Assembly (NCBI RefSeq): GCF_001687365.1
Contig: NZ_LGLV01000011.1
Span: forward strand, 210,855-274,854
Direction of reading: 5' to 3'
Origin: Pararhizobium polonicum
GTDB lineage: Bacteria > Pseudomonadota > Alphaproteobacteria > Rhizobiales > Rhizobiaceae
Length of the DNA: 64,000 bases
The position numbers and the translations under genes are program-made. Shown here in pieces: positions 36,477-45,933 of the stretch; positions within the stretch are counted from its first letter, which is position 1, and every line of letters starts with the position of its first letter. A model generated the notes under the pieces. The model saw nothing but the letters and a program-made list of their open reading frames with translations. It was not told the DNA's origin and made no database searches.

Positions 36477-37306
36477 GGACCCCGCTTCAAACCCTTCATC
36501 CCATGGCTTGCGGTCGTGAGCGGCCGCTTCTTCCATCCGGTCGCCCTGTTGATGAGCCGGAAGTAGAGGCTATAGGGAAGCAGGTTGATCAGCTTCAAGG
36601 CGTAAGTGAAGCGCCTGGGAAAGGTGATTTCGAAGCCGCCGGATTTCAGCCCCTCGGCAATGCGATCGGCCGCGATCTGCGGGCTGATCAGGGCCGGCAT
36701 CGGAAATTCGTTCTTGGCCGTCGCCGCCGTTTCGACAAAGCCGGGATTGATGATCTGCAGGCGGATGCCAGCCTTGTCGAGATCGAATTTCAGGCTTTCC
36801 GCCATGTTGATCAGGGCCGCCTTGGTTGCCCCATAGGCCGCGCCTGTCGGCAGGCCGCCATATCCGGCAACCGAGGAGACGATGGCGATCTGGCCGTGGC
36901 CCCTTGCCTTCATGTGGCGCACCGCCGGTAGCAGACAGTTGACGGTGCCGTGCAGGTTGACCGCGAAGGTCTTTTCGAAATCCTCGCGCTGCATCTCCTC
37001 GCCGTGAACGGGAATGTAGACACCGGCATTCAGCACGGCGAGCACCACCGATCCGTGTTCGTATTCGATGGCTGCGAGAACACGCTCCATGTCGCGCGGA
37101 TCGGTCACGTCGCCGTCCAGCACCGTGATCTTGCCGGGCCCGGTCGCCTCATGCTGGAGCTTGACCAGCCTTTCGTGGTCGCGCGCCGTGACGACGACAT
37201 TGAAACCGTCTTGCACCAGCCGCAGCGCCAGGGCGCGGCCGATGCCGGAACTTGCTCCCGTGATCCAGGCCAGACCCTGCTCGGGACGTGCGACAAAATC
37301 GGTCAT
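36464..37306 (-). CDS. Short-chain dehydrogenase/reductase
   Basis: 280 residues from ATG 37306 (MTDFVARPEQG). Motifs: TGASSGIGRALAL, LNAGVY at the NNAG position, catalytic Ser (IVSSVAGYGG), and YGATKAALINM for YxxxK. The C-terminal extension of about 40 residues (FPRRFTYALKLINLLPYSLYFRLINRATGW) is hydrophobic, as in the SDR subgroup that acts on membrane lipids or other large substrates; its neighbour, cfa, is also lipid-related. Confidence 0.88.
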   Translation of the reverse strand: MTDFVARPEQGLAWITGASSGIGRALALRLVQDGFNVVVTARDHERLVKLQHEATGPGKITVLDGDVTDPRDMERVLAAIEYEHGSVVLAVLNAGVYIPVHGEEMQREDFEKTFAVNLHGTVNCLLPAVRHMKARGHGQIAIVSSVAGYGGLPTGAAYGATKAALINMAESLKFDLDKAGIRLQIINPGFVETAATAKNEFPMPALISPQIAADRIAEGLKSGGFEITFPRRFTYALKLINLLPYSLYFRLINRATGWKKRPLTTASHGMKGLKRGPQAV

Positions 37307-37411
37307 GGGGGTTCCTTTCGCTGCTCTATCGTCAATCCCGCAAACCGGGATCACCAAATAAGACGTCTTGAAATGGAGTTTGTTCCCGCATTCAGGCCAT
37401 TCGACGGCAAA

Positions 37412-38059
37412 TCAGCCGATCAGATCGCCAATCAGCTGGCGCAGCGAGCCGGTCAATCTGTACGGCGCCTGCGAGACCGCAAAACCGATGCACGGCCGCT
37501 CACGCTCCGCCACGGGCCGGTGGTCGATCCTCTCGTCCGCCACCGAGATATCGCCTTTGACAAAACGCCCGCGCGCATCGTTGAAGGCGCCGTCCAACAC
37601 CAGCGCCAGTTCGTAGCCGTCATGCGTATGGGCCGGGATCGCCCGGCCGGGCCGGAGCCAGAAGAAGCTGACATCGCAACCGTCGATCTTCCCCAGGCTG
37701 TACTCGCGGAAGCCCGGAAGCTTGCGTTTCCACGGAATCTCGTCGGCCTCGAGCCCAATAAAATCATGGACGGCCTTTGGAAAAAGCGCATTTGCGGGCC
37801 GCTGCCGTGCTCTGGCCGGTGTTGCCGGCGGATCGGCCGCAAAGACGGCTTTCAGGGCTGCGTCTCTTGACGAGAGCGCGACAGGTTCCATCTTTTCCAG
37901 AATATCGCCGGCGACCGCTTCATACTCGGTGACCCTGGATCTGTTGTTCGCCTGCATTTCGAGATGGGCTTCGACGAGCACGCGCGCCGGCTCCGGTAGA
38001 ATGCCGGCAGCGTAACGTGCCATCAAGGCATCCACTGTATCCAGCTGAACATCAGCCAT
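37412..38059 (-). CDS. ChrR-like anti-sigma-E/cupin protein without zinc cysteines
   Basis: 215 residues. The N-terminal segment DALMARYAAGILPEPARVLVEAHLEM matches the ZAS (H-x3-C-x2-C) domain of ChrR, but at the two Cys positions (36 and 39) are Gln and Asn (H32-LEM-Q36-AN-N39). A cupin domain follows with HTHDGYELALVLDGAF. ChrR sequesters an ECF sigma factor and reacts to singlet oxygen. No ECF sigma gene lies nearby, so whether it is a true anti-sigma factor is open. ATG 38059 is chosen because it matches the family start. Confidence 0.8.
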   Translation of the reverse strand: MADVQLDTVDALMARYAAGILPEPARVLVEAHLEMQANNRSRVTEYEAVAGDILEKMEPVALSSRDAALKAVFAADPPATPARARQRPANALFPKAVHDFIGLEADEIPWKRKLPGFREYSLGKIDGCDVSFFWLRPGRAIPAHTHDGYELALVLDGAFNDARGRFVKGDISVADERIDHRPVAERERPCIGFAVSQAPYRLTGSLRQLIGDLIG

Positions 38060-38377
38060 CGATTTTCTGAACCTGTCTTGCCGCATCGCGCCGCGGAAAC
38101 TATCGCCTCACTACGCCGGGGGTCAAGAAATGGATCACCCCGGTTTGGGAAACCGCAGCGCCGTGCATCCGGGTCAATTTTTGCCGGTGACGACACTGTG
38201 TTGAAACGCTATTTCTTGCTTCCTCGGATGACCTGGCCGAAAAGACGCTCATATTCCGGTATGTTGAATTGCGAAGGCCCGACACGGCCGATACGGTTCG
38301 CACATGCCCGTCCAGGTCATCATCAGGTTCAGGCGCCCGCCTGACACACGCAGCTACCGCAGCCAAGAGGTTCGCTA
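38060..38377. other. Divergent promoter region between ChrR-like and Cds1-like genes
   Basis: 318 bases with no convincing gene. It must hold the promoters of the two divergent genes. A short open frame exists on each strand, but neither has an RBS or motif. Confidence 0.5.
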
Positions 38378-39418
38378 ATGTCCGTTCTGCCCTCCGTTCT
38401 CGAAGCCATCGGCAACACGCCGCTGATCCGCCTCAAGGGCGCGTCGGAGGCAACGGGATGCACCATTCTCGGCAAGGCTGAATTTCTCAACCCCGGCCAG
38501 TCGGTCAAGGATCGCGCCGCGCTGTCGATCATCCGGCAGGCGGAAAAGTCCGGCCAGCTGAAGCCGGGCGGCGTCATCGTCGAGGGCACGGCCGGCAACA
38601 CCGGCATCGGTCTGGCTCTGGTGGCCCAGGCGCTCGGCTACCGCACCGTCATCGTCATTCCGGAAACGCAGAGCCAGGAAAAGAAGGACGCGCTGCGCCT
38701 CCTGGGGGCTGAACTCGTCGAGGTCCCGGCCGTCCCCTACAAGAACCCCAACAATTACGTCAAACTGTCCGGGCGCCTTGCCGCGGAACTGGCAAAGACC
38801 GAGCCGAATGGCGCGATCTGGGCCAACCAGTTCGACAACGTCGCCAACCGCGACGCGCATGTGGAGACCACCGCGCCGGAAATCTGGCGCGATACCGATG
38901 GCAAGGTCGATGGCTTTGTCTGCGCGGTCGGCTCCGGCGGCACGCTTGCCGGTATTGCTCTTGGCCTGAAAGCGAAGAACCCGAACATCAAGATCGGTAT
39001 TGCCGATCCGGAGGGAGCCGCACTTTACAACTACTATGCCCATGGCGAACTGAGTTCCTCGGGCAGCTCGATCACCGAAGGGATCGGGCAAGGCCGCATC
39101 ACCGCCAATCTCGAAGGTTTCACGCCGGATTTCGCCTATCAGATACCGGATACCGAAGCGGTGCCGCTGGTGTTCGATCTCATTGAAAACGAAGGCATCT
39201 GCGTTGGCGGGTCCACCGGTATCAACATTGCCGGTGCCATTCGTCTGGCAAAAGATCTGGGACCTGGACATACCATCGTGACGATCCTCTGCGACTATGG
39301 TAACCGCTATCAGTCGAAACTGTTCAATCCGGCGTTTCTGAAGTCCAAGGGCCTTCCCGTTCCGGCCTGGCTGACGCGGAATTCCGGAATAACGGTGCCA
39401 TACGAACCCGCCGGATAA
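38378..39418 (+). CDS. Cysteine synthase-like PLP enzyme (Cds1/CBS-related)
   Basis: 346 residues of the beta-substituting PLP family. The PLP Lys is 44 (NPGQSVKDRAA), and the phosphate loop reads EGTAGNTGIG at 69-78, where classical CysK has TSGNTG. The run VIVIPETQSQEKKDALRL fits the subgroup that includes fungal Cys2 and mycobacterial Cds1, a cysteine desulfhydrase. It may make cysteine or break it to H2S, pyruvate and ammonia. Followed eight bases later by an AlaX gene and then by sseA; both fit cysteine handling. Confidence 0.85.
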   Translation: MSVLPSVLEAIGNTPLIRLKGASEATGCTILGKAEFLNPGQSVKDRAALSIIRQAEKSGQLKPGGVIVEGTAGNTGIGLALVAQALGYRTVIVIPETQSQEKKDALRLLGAELVEVPAVPYKNPNNYVKLSGRLAAELAKTEPNGAIWANQFDNVANRDAHVETTAPEIWRDTDGKVDGFVCAVGSGGTLAGIALGLKAKNPNIKIGIADPEGAALYNYYAHGELSSSGSSITEGIGQGRITANLEGFTPDFAYQIPDTEAVPLVFDLIENEGICVGGSTGINIAGAIRLAKDLGPGHTIVTILCDYGNRYQSKLFNPAFLKSKGLPVPAWLTRNSGITVPYEPAG

Positions 39419-39425
39419 GCATCTC

Positions 39426-40169
39426 ATGAAAACGACTGCCCTGTTTCGCGACGATTTTTATCTTTCAACCACGGAAGCAATCGTCACAGGAATACGGGAA
39501 GATGGCGGTATCGAGCTCGACCAGACCTGTTTTTACGCGACGTCGGGCGGCCAGCCCGGCGACACCGGCTTCTTCGAGCGTGCCGACGGCAGCCGAATCG
39601 AGATCGCCACCACCCGCCACGGCGATACCAAGGACATCATCATTCATGTTCCGGCCGCCGGTCAGCCGGTACCAGTGATCGGCGAGAAGCTGGTGCTGCA
39701 TATCGACTGGCCGCGCCGCTACAAGCTGATGCGCATGCATACCGCCTGCCACCTCCTTTCGGTCGTCTGCCAGTTTCCGATCACCGGTGCCGCTGTCGGC
39801 GAGGATGAAAGCCGTGTCGATTTCGACATGAGCGAAACCATCGACAAGGAGGCCGTCACCGCCGCGATGATGGCGCTGGTCGACGGCAATCATCCGATCT
39901 ATCTGCAATGGATCACCGACGAGGAACTCGCCGCCAATCCCGACATCGTCAAGTCGAAGAATGTCCGGCCTCCCATGGGGCTCGGCCGTGTCAGCCTTGT
40001 CTGCATTGGGGAAAATGCATCGGTGGACAGCCAGCCCTGCGGCGGCACGCATGTGTCGGAAACCCAGGAAGTCGGCCAGATCCACATCGCCAAGATCGAA
40101 AAGAAGGGCAAGGAAAACCGGCGTTTCCGCATCCGTTTCGGTGCGCCGGAAACCGCTTCCACCCTTTGA
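39426..40169 (+). CDS. Alanyl-tRNA editing protein (AlaX-type)
   Basis: 247 residues, related to the editing domain of alanyl-tRNA synthetase. Zn-binding motif HxxxH is in RMHTACHLLSV, and the second in QPCGGTHV. The N-terminus (ATSGGQPGDTG) corresponds to the AlaRS linker. AlaX proteins hydrolyse Ser- or Gly-tRNA-Ala. Start at 39426, eight bases after the Cds1-like gene, so co-transcribed. Confidence 0.92.
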   Translation: MKTTALFRDDFYLSTTEAIVTGIREDGGIELDQTCFYATSGGQPGDTGFFERADGSRIEIATTRHGDTKDIIIHVPAAGQPVPVIGEKLVLHIDWPRRYKLMRMHTACHLLSVVCQFPITGAAVGEDESRVDFDMSETIDKEAVTAAMMALVDGNHPIYLQWITDEELAANPDIVKSKNVRPPMGLGRVSLVCIGENASVDSQPCGGTHVSETQEVGQIHIAKIEKKGKENRRFRIRFGAPETASTL

Positions 40170-40184
40170 CCGGAGAACAATCCC

Positions 40185-41039
40185 ATGACTGAACAAAAGA
40201 GCGCCTTTGTCGTTTCCGCCGACTGGCTTGAGCAGCGGCTGACCGATCCTTCGGTGAAGATCCTCGATGCTTCCTGGTACCTGCCGGCCCAGAAACGGGA
40301 CCCGAAGGCCGAATATGCCGCCGGTCATATTCCCGGCGCCGTCTTTTACGATCAGGACGCCATCGCCGATCTGACCAGCGGTCTCCCGCACACCATCCCC
40401 TCGCCGCAAGCCTTTGCCGAGGCCGTCGGCAGGCTGGGCATCAGCGAGACCGATACGATCGTCGTCTACGACGGCCCGGGCATCTTCACCGCACCACGCG
40501 TCTGGTGGCTGCTGCGCACCATGGGGGCGAAGTCCGTCTTCGTGCTGGACGGCGGCATCGATGGCTGGAAGGCGGAAGACCGTCCTGTCACGACCGAGGT
40601 TCCGACACCCGTTCCCGCCCAATTCCATCCGCAATTCAAGGCCGAAGCGGTGACATCGTTTGCACAGATGAATGAGATCGTTGCGACGGGCTCCCGCCAG
40701 ATCGCCGATGCGCGCGGCGGTGCCCGTTTTACCGGCGAGGAAGCCGAGCCAAGGCCCGGCATGCGGTCCGGCCATATGCCGGGCGCAAAGAGCCTGCCTT
40801 CCGGCGTCTTTTCGGTGGGGGGCAAATTCAAGTCGCTCGCAGCCCTGCGTGAAACGATCGAGGCAGCCGGCATCGATCTCGACAAGCCGGTGGTCACCAC
40901 CTGCGGCTCGGGCATCACCGCGGCGATCATCACGCTTGCGCTGCAGTCGCTGGGCCATACCGACAACAGGCTCTATGACGGCTCCTGGTCCGAATGGGGC
41001 AGCCGGACCGACACATCCGTCGTCACCGGGAAAGAATGA
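40185..41039 (+). CDS. sseA: 3-mercaptopyruvate sulfurtransferase
   Basis: 284 residues with two rhodanese domains. The second carries the catalytic Cys (VVTTCGSGITA, Cys240), with the CGSGI/VTA loop typical of mercaptopyruvate over thiosulfate sulfurtransferases. It moves sulfur from 3-mercaptopyruvate to acceptors. RBS GGAGA before the ATG. It is in a run with the Cds1-like enzyme and AlaX and overlaps the next GNAT gene by four bases (ATGA). Confidence 0.94.
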   Translation: MTEQKSAFVVSADWLEQRLTDPSVKILDASWYLPAQKRDPKAEYAAGHIPGAVFYDQDAIADLTSGLPHTIPSPQAFAEAVGRLGISETDTIVVYDGPGIFTAPRVWWLLRTMGAKSVFVLDGGIDGWKAEDRPVTTEVPTPVPAQFHPQFKAEAVTSFAQMNEIVATGSRQIADARGGARFTGEEAEPRPGMRSGHMPGAKSLPSGVFSVGGKFKSLAALRETIEAAGIDLDKPVVTTCGSGITAAIITLALQSLGHTDNRLYDGSWSEWGSRTDTSVVTGKE

Positions 41040-41611
41040 TCAGAATGGCAAAGGGGAAAGCCATCGAGCCGCTGGCCGTTCGCGTTACCGAACTGGAAAT
41101 GACCGCGCCACCGAAGCAGAGCCTGCCCGTGCCGGTCAACATCCAGACCGCGATCATGCGCGTTCCGGAAATCCCCTTGCCGTTCTATCGCTTCCTCTAT
41201 CTGCAGGTCGGCCAGCGCTGGAACTGGGTCGACCGTCTGCGGATGAGCGATGAAGACCTTGCTGCGACGCTGCACGACAAGCGCAATGCCGTGACGGTGC
41301 TTTATGTCAACGGCGCTCCGGCCGGGTTTTTCGAACTTCTGCAGGTGGATGGAGACACGGTCGAACTCTCGCATTTCGGCATGTTCGAGCATGCGCTCGG
41401 TCTCGGGCTCGGCAAATGGTTCCTGCTGCAGGCGCTCTACGCCGCCTGGAGTTCCAATCCGCAGACGGTTCGCGTGGCGACAAACACGCTCGATCATCCC
41501 CGCGCCCTGCAACTCTATCAGCGTTTCGGCTTTTCCCCGGTCTCGACCCATGATGCGACGGTGCAGCCGCTCAGCGACGACGAATTCCTGGCGCTCGCAC
41601 GCGGTCTCTGA
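41036..41611 (+). CDS. GNAT family N-acetyltransferase
   Basis: 191 residues from the ATG that overlaps the sseA stop. The acetyl-CoA fold is visible around AGFFELLQVDGDTVELSHFGMFEHALGLGLGKWFL, with a LGLGLGKW loop for the pyrophosphate, then VRVATNTLDHPRALQLYQRFGF. The acceptor is unknown. Translationally coupled to sseA. Confidence 0.85.
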   Translation: MIRMAKGKAIEPLAVRVTELEMTAPPKQSLPVPVNIQTAIMRVPEIPLPFYRFLYLQVGQRWNWVDRLRMSDEDLAATLHDKRNAVTVLYVNGAPAGFFELLQVDGDTVELSHFGMFEHALGLGLGKWFLLQALYAAWSSNPQTVRVATNTLDHPRALQLYQRFGFSPVSTHDATVQPLSDDEFLALARGL

Positions 41612-41692
41612 CTGCCGCCACGGCAAGTTTCGGGTGTCGCGCTCTCCCGGTCCATGGCATTTCCTCCGGCATTGAAACCGGAGGACCACGCG

Positions 41693-42163
41693 ATGCCCCT
41701 GCACTACAAGCCGATGCCGAGCGATCTTGCCGCGCGCTACCGCCGCCGCGAGCCGGATGCCTATGGCCTGACACCCGAATTGCACGTGTCCGACGGCCAG
41801 GGCATGCCCTGCCGCCATTGCCTCGCCAATATCGCCGCCGGCGATCCCTACCTGATCCTCGCCTACCGCCCGTTCCCTGAACTCCAGCCCTATGCGGAAA
41901 CCGGCCCCATCTTCCTGCATGCGGAAGAATGCGAAGCCTATGCGGGCGGTGCGGCCGTTCCGTCGATCCTGACGACCAGCAGGGATTATCTGTTGCGCGG
42001 CTATGGTCCCGACGACCGGATCGTCTACGGCACCGGCGCGGTAACGCCGGTAGAGAGTATCGACGCCCGCGCAACGGAATTGCTGGACCGCCCCGGGATC
42101 GCCTATGTCCATGTCCGCTCGGCCCGCAACAATTGTTATCAGTGCCGCATCGAGCGCGAATAG
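41693..42163 (+). CDS. DUF1203 family protein
   Basis: 156 residues. The motif CRHCLANIAAGDPYLILAYRPFPELQPYAETGPIFLHAEECEAY is typical of DUF1203 proteins, which have no assigned function; its CxxC and the C-terminal NNCYQC pair could hold a metal. ATG 41693 (MPLHYKPMPSD) is preceded by GAGGA. Confidence 0.85.
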   Translation: MPLHYKPMPSDLAARYRRREPDAYGLTPELHVSDGQGMPCRHCLANIAAGDPYLILAYRPFPELQPYAETGPIFLHAEECEAYAGGAAVPSILTTSRDYLLRGYGPDDRIVYGTGAVTPVESIDARATELLDRPGIAYVHVRSARNNCYQCRIERE

Positions 42164-42489
42164 AAACGGGGCGGACAAGAACCGGCCCCTTCAATCTGCA
42201 GACAATGTCCGTTATCGATCTCTGAGAGGTCGCTGGGGAGTTAGGCGGCATTCAACATTTCCTGTGCCCGGGCTTGAGCCGGGGATCGTCACAGGAATCC
42301 AGCCAGCCCAAGTCCCTGGGCTGAAAGGTCTTTTGACCCGACGGACGTCGGGTCACTGGATCCCCGCCACAAGGGCGAGGAAGACGGAGACTGTGGTGTT
42401 CACTTCGTCCAAAAGCCATTTTCAGAGTGTGTTGACAATCTGACGCGGCCGGAATTTCTGCCCCGTCAGATTGCTTCACTTGGCAGACA
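42164..42489. repeat. Intergenic region with a diverged palindromic repeat
   Basis: The stretch at about 42262-42400 has inverted segments (CCTGTGCCCGGGCTTGAGCC..., GTCACAGGAATCCAG and CACTGGATCC) related to the 149-bp element at 63497-63645. It looks like a rhizobial mosaic intergenic repeat. No gene is supported. Confidence 0.6.
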
Positions 42490-43608
42490 TCAGGCGATCT
42501 TCAGCACCGCTTCCGGCGCATGGCTCTCATATCCCAGCGCCTCGGCAACCGCCTTGTTGGTGACGCGGCCCTTGTGAACATTGAGGCCGGCGCGCAGATG
42601 CCGGTCCTCGGCAATTGCCTTCAGGCCACGGTCGGCAAGCTGCAGGCCGTAGTAGAGCGTCGCATTGTTGAGCGCATGCGCCGATGTCACCGGAACGGCG
42701 CCGGGCATATTGGCCACGCAATAGTGAACGACACCATCGACCTCGTAGGTCGGATCGGAATGCGTGGTTGCATGCGAGGTTTCGAAGCAGCCGCCCTGAT
42801 CGATGGCGACATCGACGATAACCGCGCCCTTCTTCATGCCGGACAGCATTTCGCGCGTTACCAGTTTCGGAGCAGCAGCGCCCGGGATCAGCACGGCGCC
42901 GATCACCAGATCGGCCGAAAAGACTTCCTCTTCCAGAGCATCGATGGTCGAGAACCGGGTATGCACGCGGCCGGCAAAGAGATCGTCGAGCTGCCGCAGG
43001 CGTGGAATGGAGCGGTCGAGAATGCTGACATCGGCGCCGAGCCCCGCCGCCATACGCGCCGCGTGCAGGCCGACGACGCCGCCGCCGATGACGGTAACCT
43101 TGGCGGGCAGCACGCCCGGCACGCCGCCGAGCAGGATACCACGGCCGCCATTGGCCTTCTGCAGCGATGTGGCGCCGGCCTGGATGGCCAGCCGCCCGGC
43201 GACTTCCGACATTGGCGCCAGCAGAGGCAGGCCGCCGCGATCGTCTGTGACCGTTTCGTAGGCGATGGCCGTGACGCCGGAGCCGAGCAGCCCCTTGGTC
43301 TGTTCCGGATCGGGCGCAAGATGCAAATAGGTGTAGAGGATCTGACCGTCGCGAAGCTGCGCCCATTCGGAAGGCTGCGGCTCCTTGACCTTGACGATCA
43401 TGTCGGATTTTTCAAAGACGTCCTTGGCGGTGGCGACGATTTTCGCGCCAGCCGCGCGATAGGCGTCATCCTCCGCGCCGATCCCCGCGCCCGCCTTGGT
43501 TTCAACGATCACTTCGTGGCCATGCGCCACATATTCCCGCACCGATCCCGGCGTCAGGCCGACACGATATTCATGGTTTTTGATTTCCTTCGGGCAACCG
43601 ACACGCAT
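42490..43608 (-). CDS. ald: Alanine dehydrogenase
   Basis: 372 residues. It reversibly deaminates L-alanine to pyruvate and ammonia with NAD. Start [17 protein letters not shown] is the family N-terminus (ATG 43608). Other segments: [45 protein letters not shown] (NAD site), and [12 protein letters not shown]. Divergent from an Lrp-type regulator, the usual partner. Confidence 0.96.
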   Translation of the reverse strand: MRVGCPKEIKNHEYRVGLTPGSVREYVAHGHEVIVETKAGAGIGAEDDAYRAAGAKIVATAKDVFEKSDMIVKVKEPQPSEWAQLRDGQILYTYLHLAPDPEQTKGLLGSGVTAIAYETVTDDRGGLPLLAPMSEVAGRLAIQAGATSLQKANGGRGILLGGVPGVLPAKVTVIGGGVVGLHAARMAAGLGADVSILDRSIPRLRQLDDLFAGRVHTRFSTIDALEEEVFSADLVIGAVLIPGAAAPKLVTREMLSGMKKGAVIVDVAIDQGGCFETSHATTHSDPTYEVDGVVHYCVANMPGAVPVTSAHALNNATLYYGLQLADRGLKAIAEDRHLRAGLNVHKGRVTNKAVAEALGYESHAPEAVLKIA

Positions 43609-43763
43609 CCTCGCGTTCCTCTCATTTGCGGCTTTCGCCGTTGCAGTTTTTACCCGCATAGCGAAACAGAAAGCGCGCCGCATGTCCTTGCAAAGAGGTT
43701 GGCCAATATCGTATTCTTTCGTGAATTATTGCGTGGACATACAAAAATTCGAAGGATATTCGA

Positions 43764-44225
43764 TTGGCGACGATGGATACCATTGATGCTGCGATCTTAC
43801 GGATTCTCCAGCAGAACGGCCGGATCGCCAATGCCGAGCTTGCCGAAAAGGTCGGGCTGTCTGCCTCCGCCTGCTCGCGGCGGGTCGATATCCTGGAGAA
43901 ATCCGGGGTCATCAGCGGTTATCACGCGCGCCTGTCGCACAAGGCGCTCGACTACCGCATCATGGTCATCGTCCATATCTCGCTGTCGGGCCAGTTCGCC
44001 AAGACGCTGACCGAGTTCGAGGCCGCGGTGAAACTTTGCCCCAACGTGCTGGTCTGTTACCTGATGTCGGGCGAGTACGACTATATCCTGCGCGTCGCGG
44101 CCAAGGATCTCGAAGACTACGAGCGCATCCACCGCGACTGGCTCTCCGCCCTGCCCCACGTCGTCAAGATCAATTCCAGCTTTTCGCTGCGCGAGATCAT
44201 CGACCGGCCGAATGTCGGCGTCTGA
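43764..44225 (+). CDS. aldR: Lrp/AsnC family regulator of ald
   Basis: 153 residues. HTH region at IDAAILRILQQNGRIANAELAEKVGLSASACSRRV, then the RAM ligand domain (VIVHISLSG, VCYLMSGEYDYIL). A TTG at 43764 has AAGGA eight bases upstream; an ATG at 43773 is nine bases later in the same frame. Divergent from ald, so probably an alanine-responsive activator of it. Confidence 0.9.
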   Translation: MATMDTIDAAILRILQQNGRIANAELAEKVGLSASACSRRVDILEKSGVISGYHARLSHKALDYRIMVIVHISLSGQFAKTLTEFEAAVKLCPNVLVCYLMSGEYDYILRVAAKDLEDYERIHRDWLSALPHVVKINSSFSLREIIDRPNVGV

Positions 44226-44251
44226 TCACGGGCCTGCTGTTGACCCGGTTT

Positions 44252-45496
44252 TCAGATATTCCCGACGACGCAGTTCCGGCCCCGGCGCTTCGCCTCGTAG
44301 AGGCGGCCATCCGCCGCCGACAGCAGGTCCCGCGTCGTGGTGCCGTCGGCCGATGTCGATGCAATGCCGATACTGACGGTGACGGCCGATTGATCCGGTG
44401 TCGTCACATCCGCAAGGACGCGCTGGCGCAGATCGTCGGCGCGCGACAGGGCGCTTGTATGATCGAGGCCGTCACACAGGATGACGAATTCCTCTCCGCC
44501 GTAACGGAACAGGTGATCGCTCTGGCGAAGCCCGGACTGGATAGCACCGGCAAGCGCCTGCAGCACCCGATCGCCCTCCAGATGGCCGAACCGGTCGTTG
44601 ACGCTCTTGAAATGGTCTGCGTCGATCATGATCAGGCTGACGACGCTGCCGGAATCGACGGCATGGCGGATCATCCTCGGTCCTTCATACTCGAACCGGC
44701 TGCGATCCAGCACACCGGTCAGCATGTCCCGCCCCGATTTCGACAACAGGTCCTCGTAGCGCTCCCGGAAGGTCAGCGTGTTGAAGATGTCGCCGATCGG
44801 CTGGCGTGACACCGACAGAACGGAATGGCTGGAAAAATGCAGATAGGCACCGAGAACGACCGAATAGACGGCCGCCGCCCCCATCTTGGCGACCCAGCCT
44901 CCCCAGAACACTTCGGCCGGCGCACCGTTCAGGGCATGCAGGGCGATATAGAACCCGGCCTGATCGAAGGTCAGTACGAGGATGCCGCAAAGGAGGAAGC
45001 GCAGCGTCAGGCGGCCGCGCATCCAGCGCCCGATCCGCTCGTAAAGCAGGATGATGAGCAGTGAATCGAGATAGAGCAGCAGCGTTCCCCACAGCATCAG
45101 CCAGCCCATCTCGTCGATGAAGGCAAGGTCGGCGGTGCGGTTCGGCACCGCCGAGACCGTCTGGTGCATCTGCAGCAGCACGCTCAGCGCGACGGTGAGA
45201 AAATTGCCCGCCAGCAGGCCGTAGATCGGCTGGCGTACCGTTGCCGCGTCCTCCTTCACATAGAGAAGCAGGATCATCATCAGCTTGCCGGCGAACAGCA
45301 CGGCGGAACCCGGCGAAATCACCCCAAAGGGAAGCTGCACGTAGAAGACGGCGGCGAGATAGGTCTCGATGAAATGCAGGACGCCGAGCGCGGCGATGAA
45401 AACGCCAAGGCCCAGCCGGTGGCGCAGGTGCAGCAGCGTGACCATGACTGCGACATAGACAAGCCCTTCGCAGAGAAACAGCAAAACATTGGTCAT
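44252..45496 (-). CDS. Membrane-bound diguanylate cyclase (GGDEF)
   Basis: 414 residues. Six to seven hydrophobic segments occupy residues 1-235 (a MASE-like sensor), then a GGDEF domain. The active-site motif is GGEEF (RYGGEEFVILCDG), with the family start DMLTGVLDRSRFE; the I-site (RxxD) before it is not clear. It makes cyclic di-GMP. ATG 45496 is taken (MTNVLLFL). Confidence 0.92.
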   Translation of the reverse strand: MTNVLLFLCEGLVYVAVMVTLLHLRHRLGLGVFIAALGVLHFIETYLAAVFYVQLPFGVISPGSAVLFAGKLMMILLLYVKEDAATVRQPIYGLLAGNFLTVALSVLLQMHQTVSAVPNRTADLAFIDEMGWLMLWGTLLLYLDSLLIILLYERIGRWMRGRLTLRFLLCGILVLTFDQAGFYIALHALNGAPAEVFWGGWVAKMGAAAVYSVVLGAYLHFSSHSVLSVSRQPIGDIFNTLTFRERYEDLLSKSGRDMLTGVLDRSRFEYEGPRMIRHAVDSGSVVSLIMIDADHFKSVNDRFGHLEGDRVLQALAGAIQSGLRQSDHLFRYGGEEFVILCDGLDHTSALSRADDLRQRVLADVTTPDQSAVTVSIGIASTSADGTTTRDLLSAADGRLYEAKRRGRNCVVGNI

Positions 45497-45615
45497 CGGC
45501 AAGCATTCACCTGGATTGGCGTCCGGTGTTTTATAAACGGCAAGTTTGAAGAAAAGTTTAGGGTTTCCCGCCCGAAACCCGCCAAAGGCAGGTTCAATTC
45601 ACCCAACGGCAGGGT

Positions 45616-45933
45616 TCAGATCTGGCGGGAGGCCACATCATCGGAAAACAGCGACGGACCATGCTGGTCGATGATCTGATGCGCCTTGCGCAACGTCGCG
45701 TCGATCACATCCTGCTCCGAGCTGAAAACGTCGGCACGGATGAAGGTGCGGACGCGGACCGCGCCATCGACCTCTTTCTCGATCGAGCCGGCCAGCCTGA
45801 ACTGCGCCCCTTCCCGCATCGGGGTGGCGCGGATCAGGCAGTCGCCATAGGTTTCCGTCTTGCCGGAGGACGCACTCGCCTCGGCGCTGGAGCCGCCGGA
45901 AAAACCGAACAATTTTGAAAGAAATGAAGCCAT
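45616..45933 (-). CDS. HlyU family protein
   Basis: 105 residues. After a Ser/Gly-rich lead (FGFSGGSSAEASASSG) comes the HlyU (PF10115) pattern: YGDCLIRATPMREGAQFRLAGSIEK and RADVFSSEQDVIDATLRKAHQIIDQHG. Annotated as transcriptional regulators in Vibrio by name transfer; the role in alphaproteobacteria is unclear. Confidence 0.85.
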   Translation of the reverse strand: MASFLSKLFGFSGGSSAEASASSGKTETYGDCLIRATPMREGAQFRLAGSIEKEVDGAVRVRTFIRADVFSSEQDVIDATLRKAHQIIDQHGPSLFSDDVASRQI

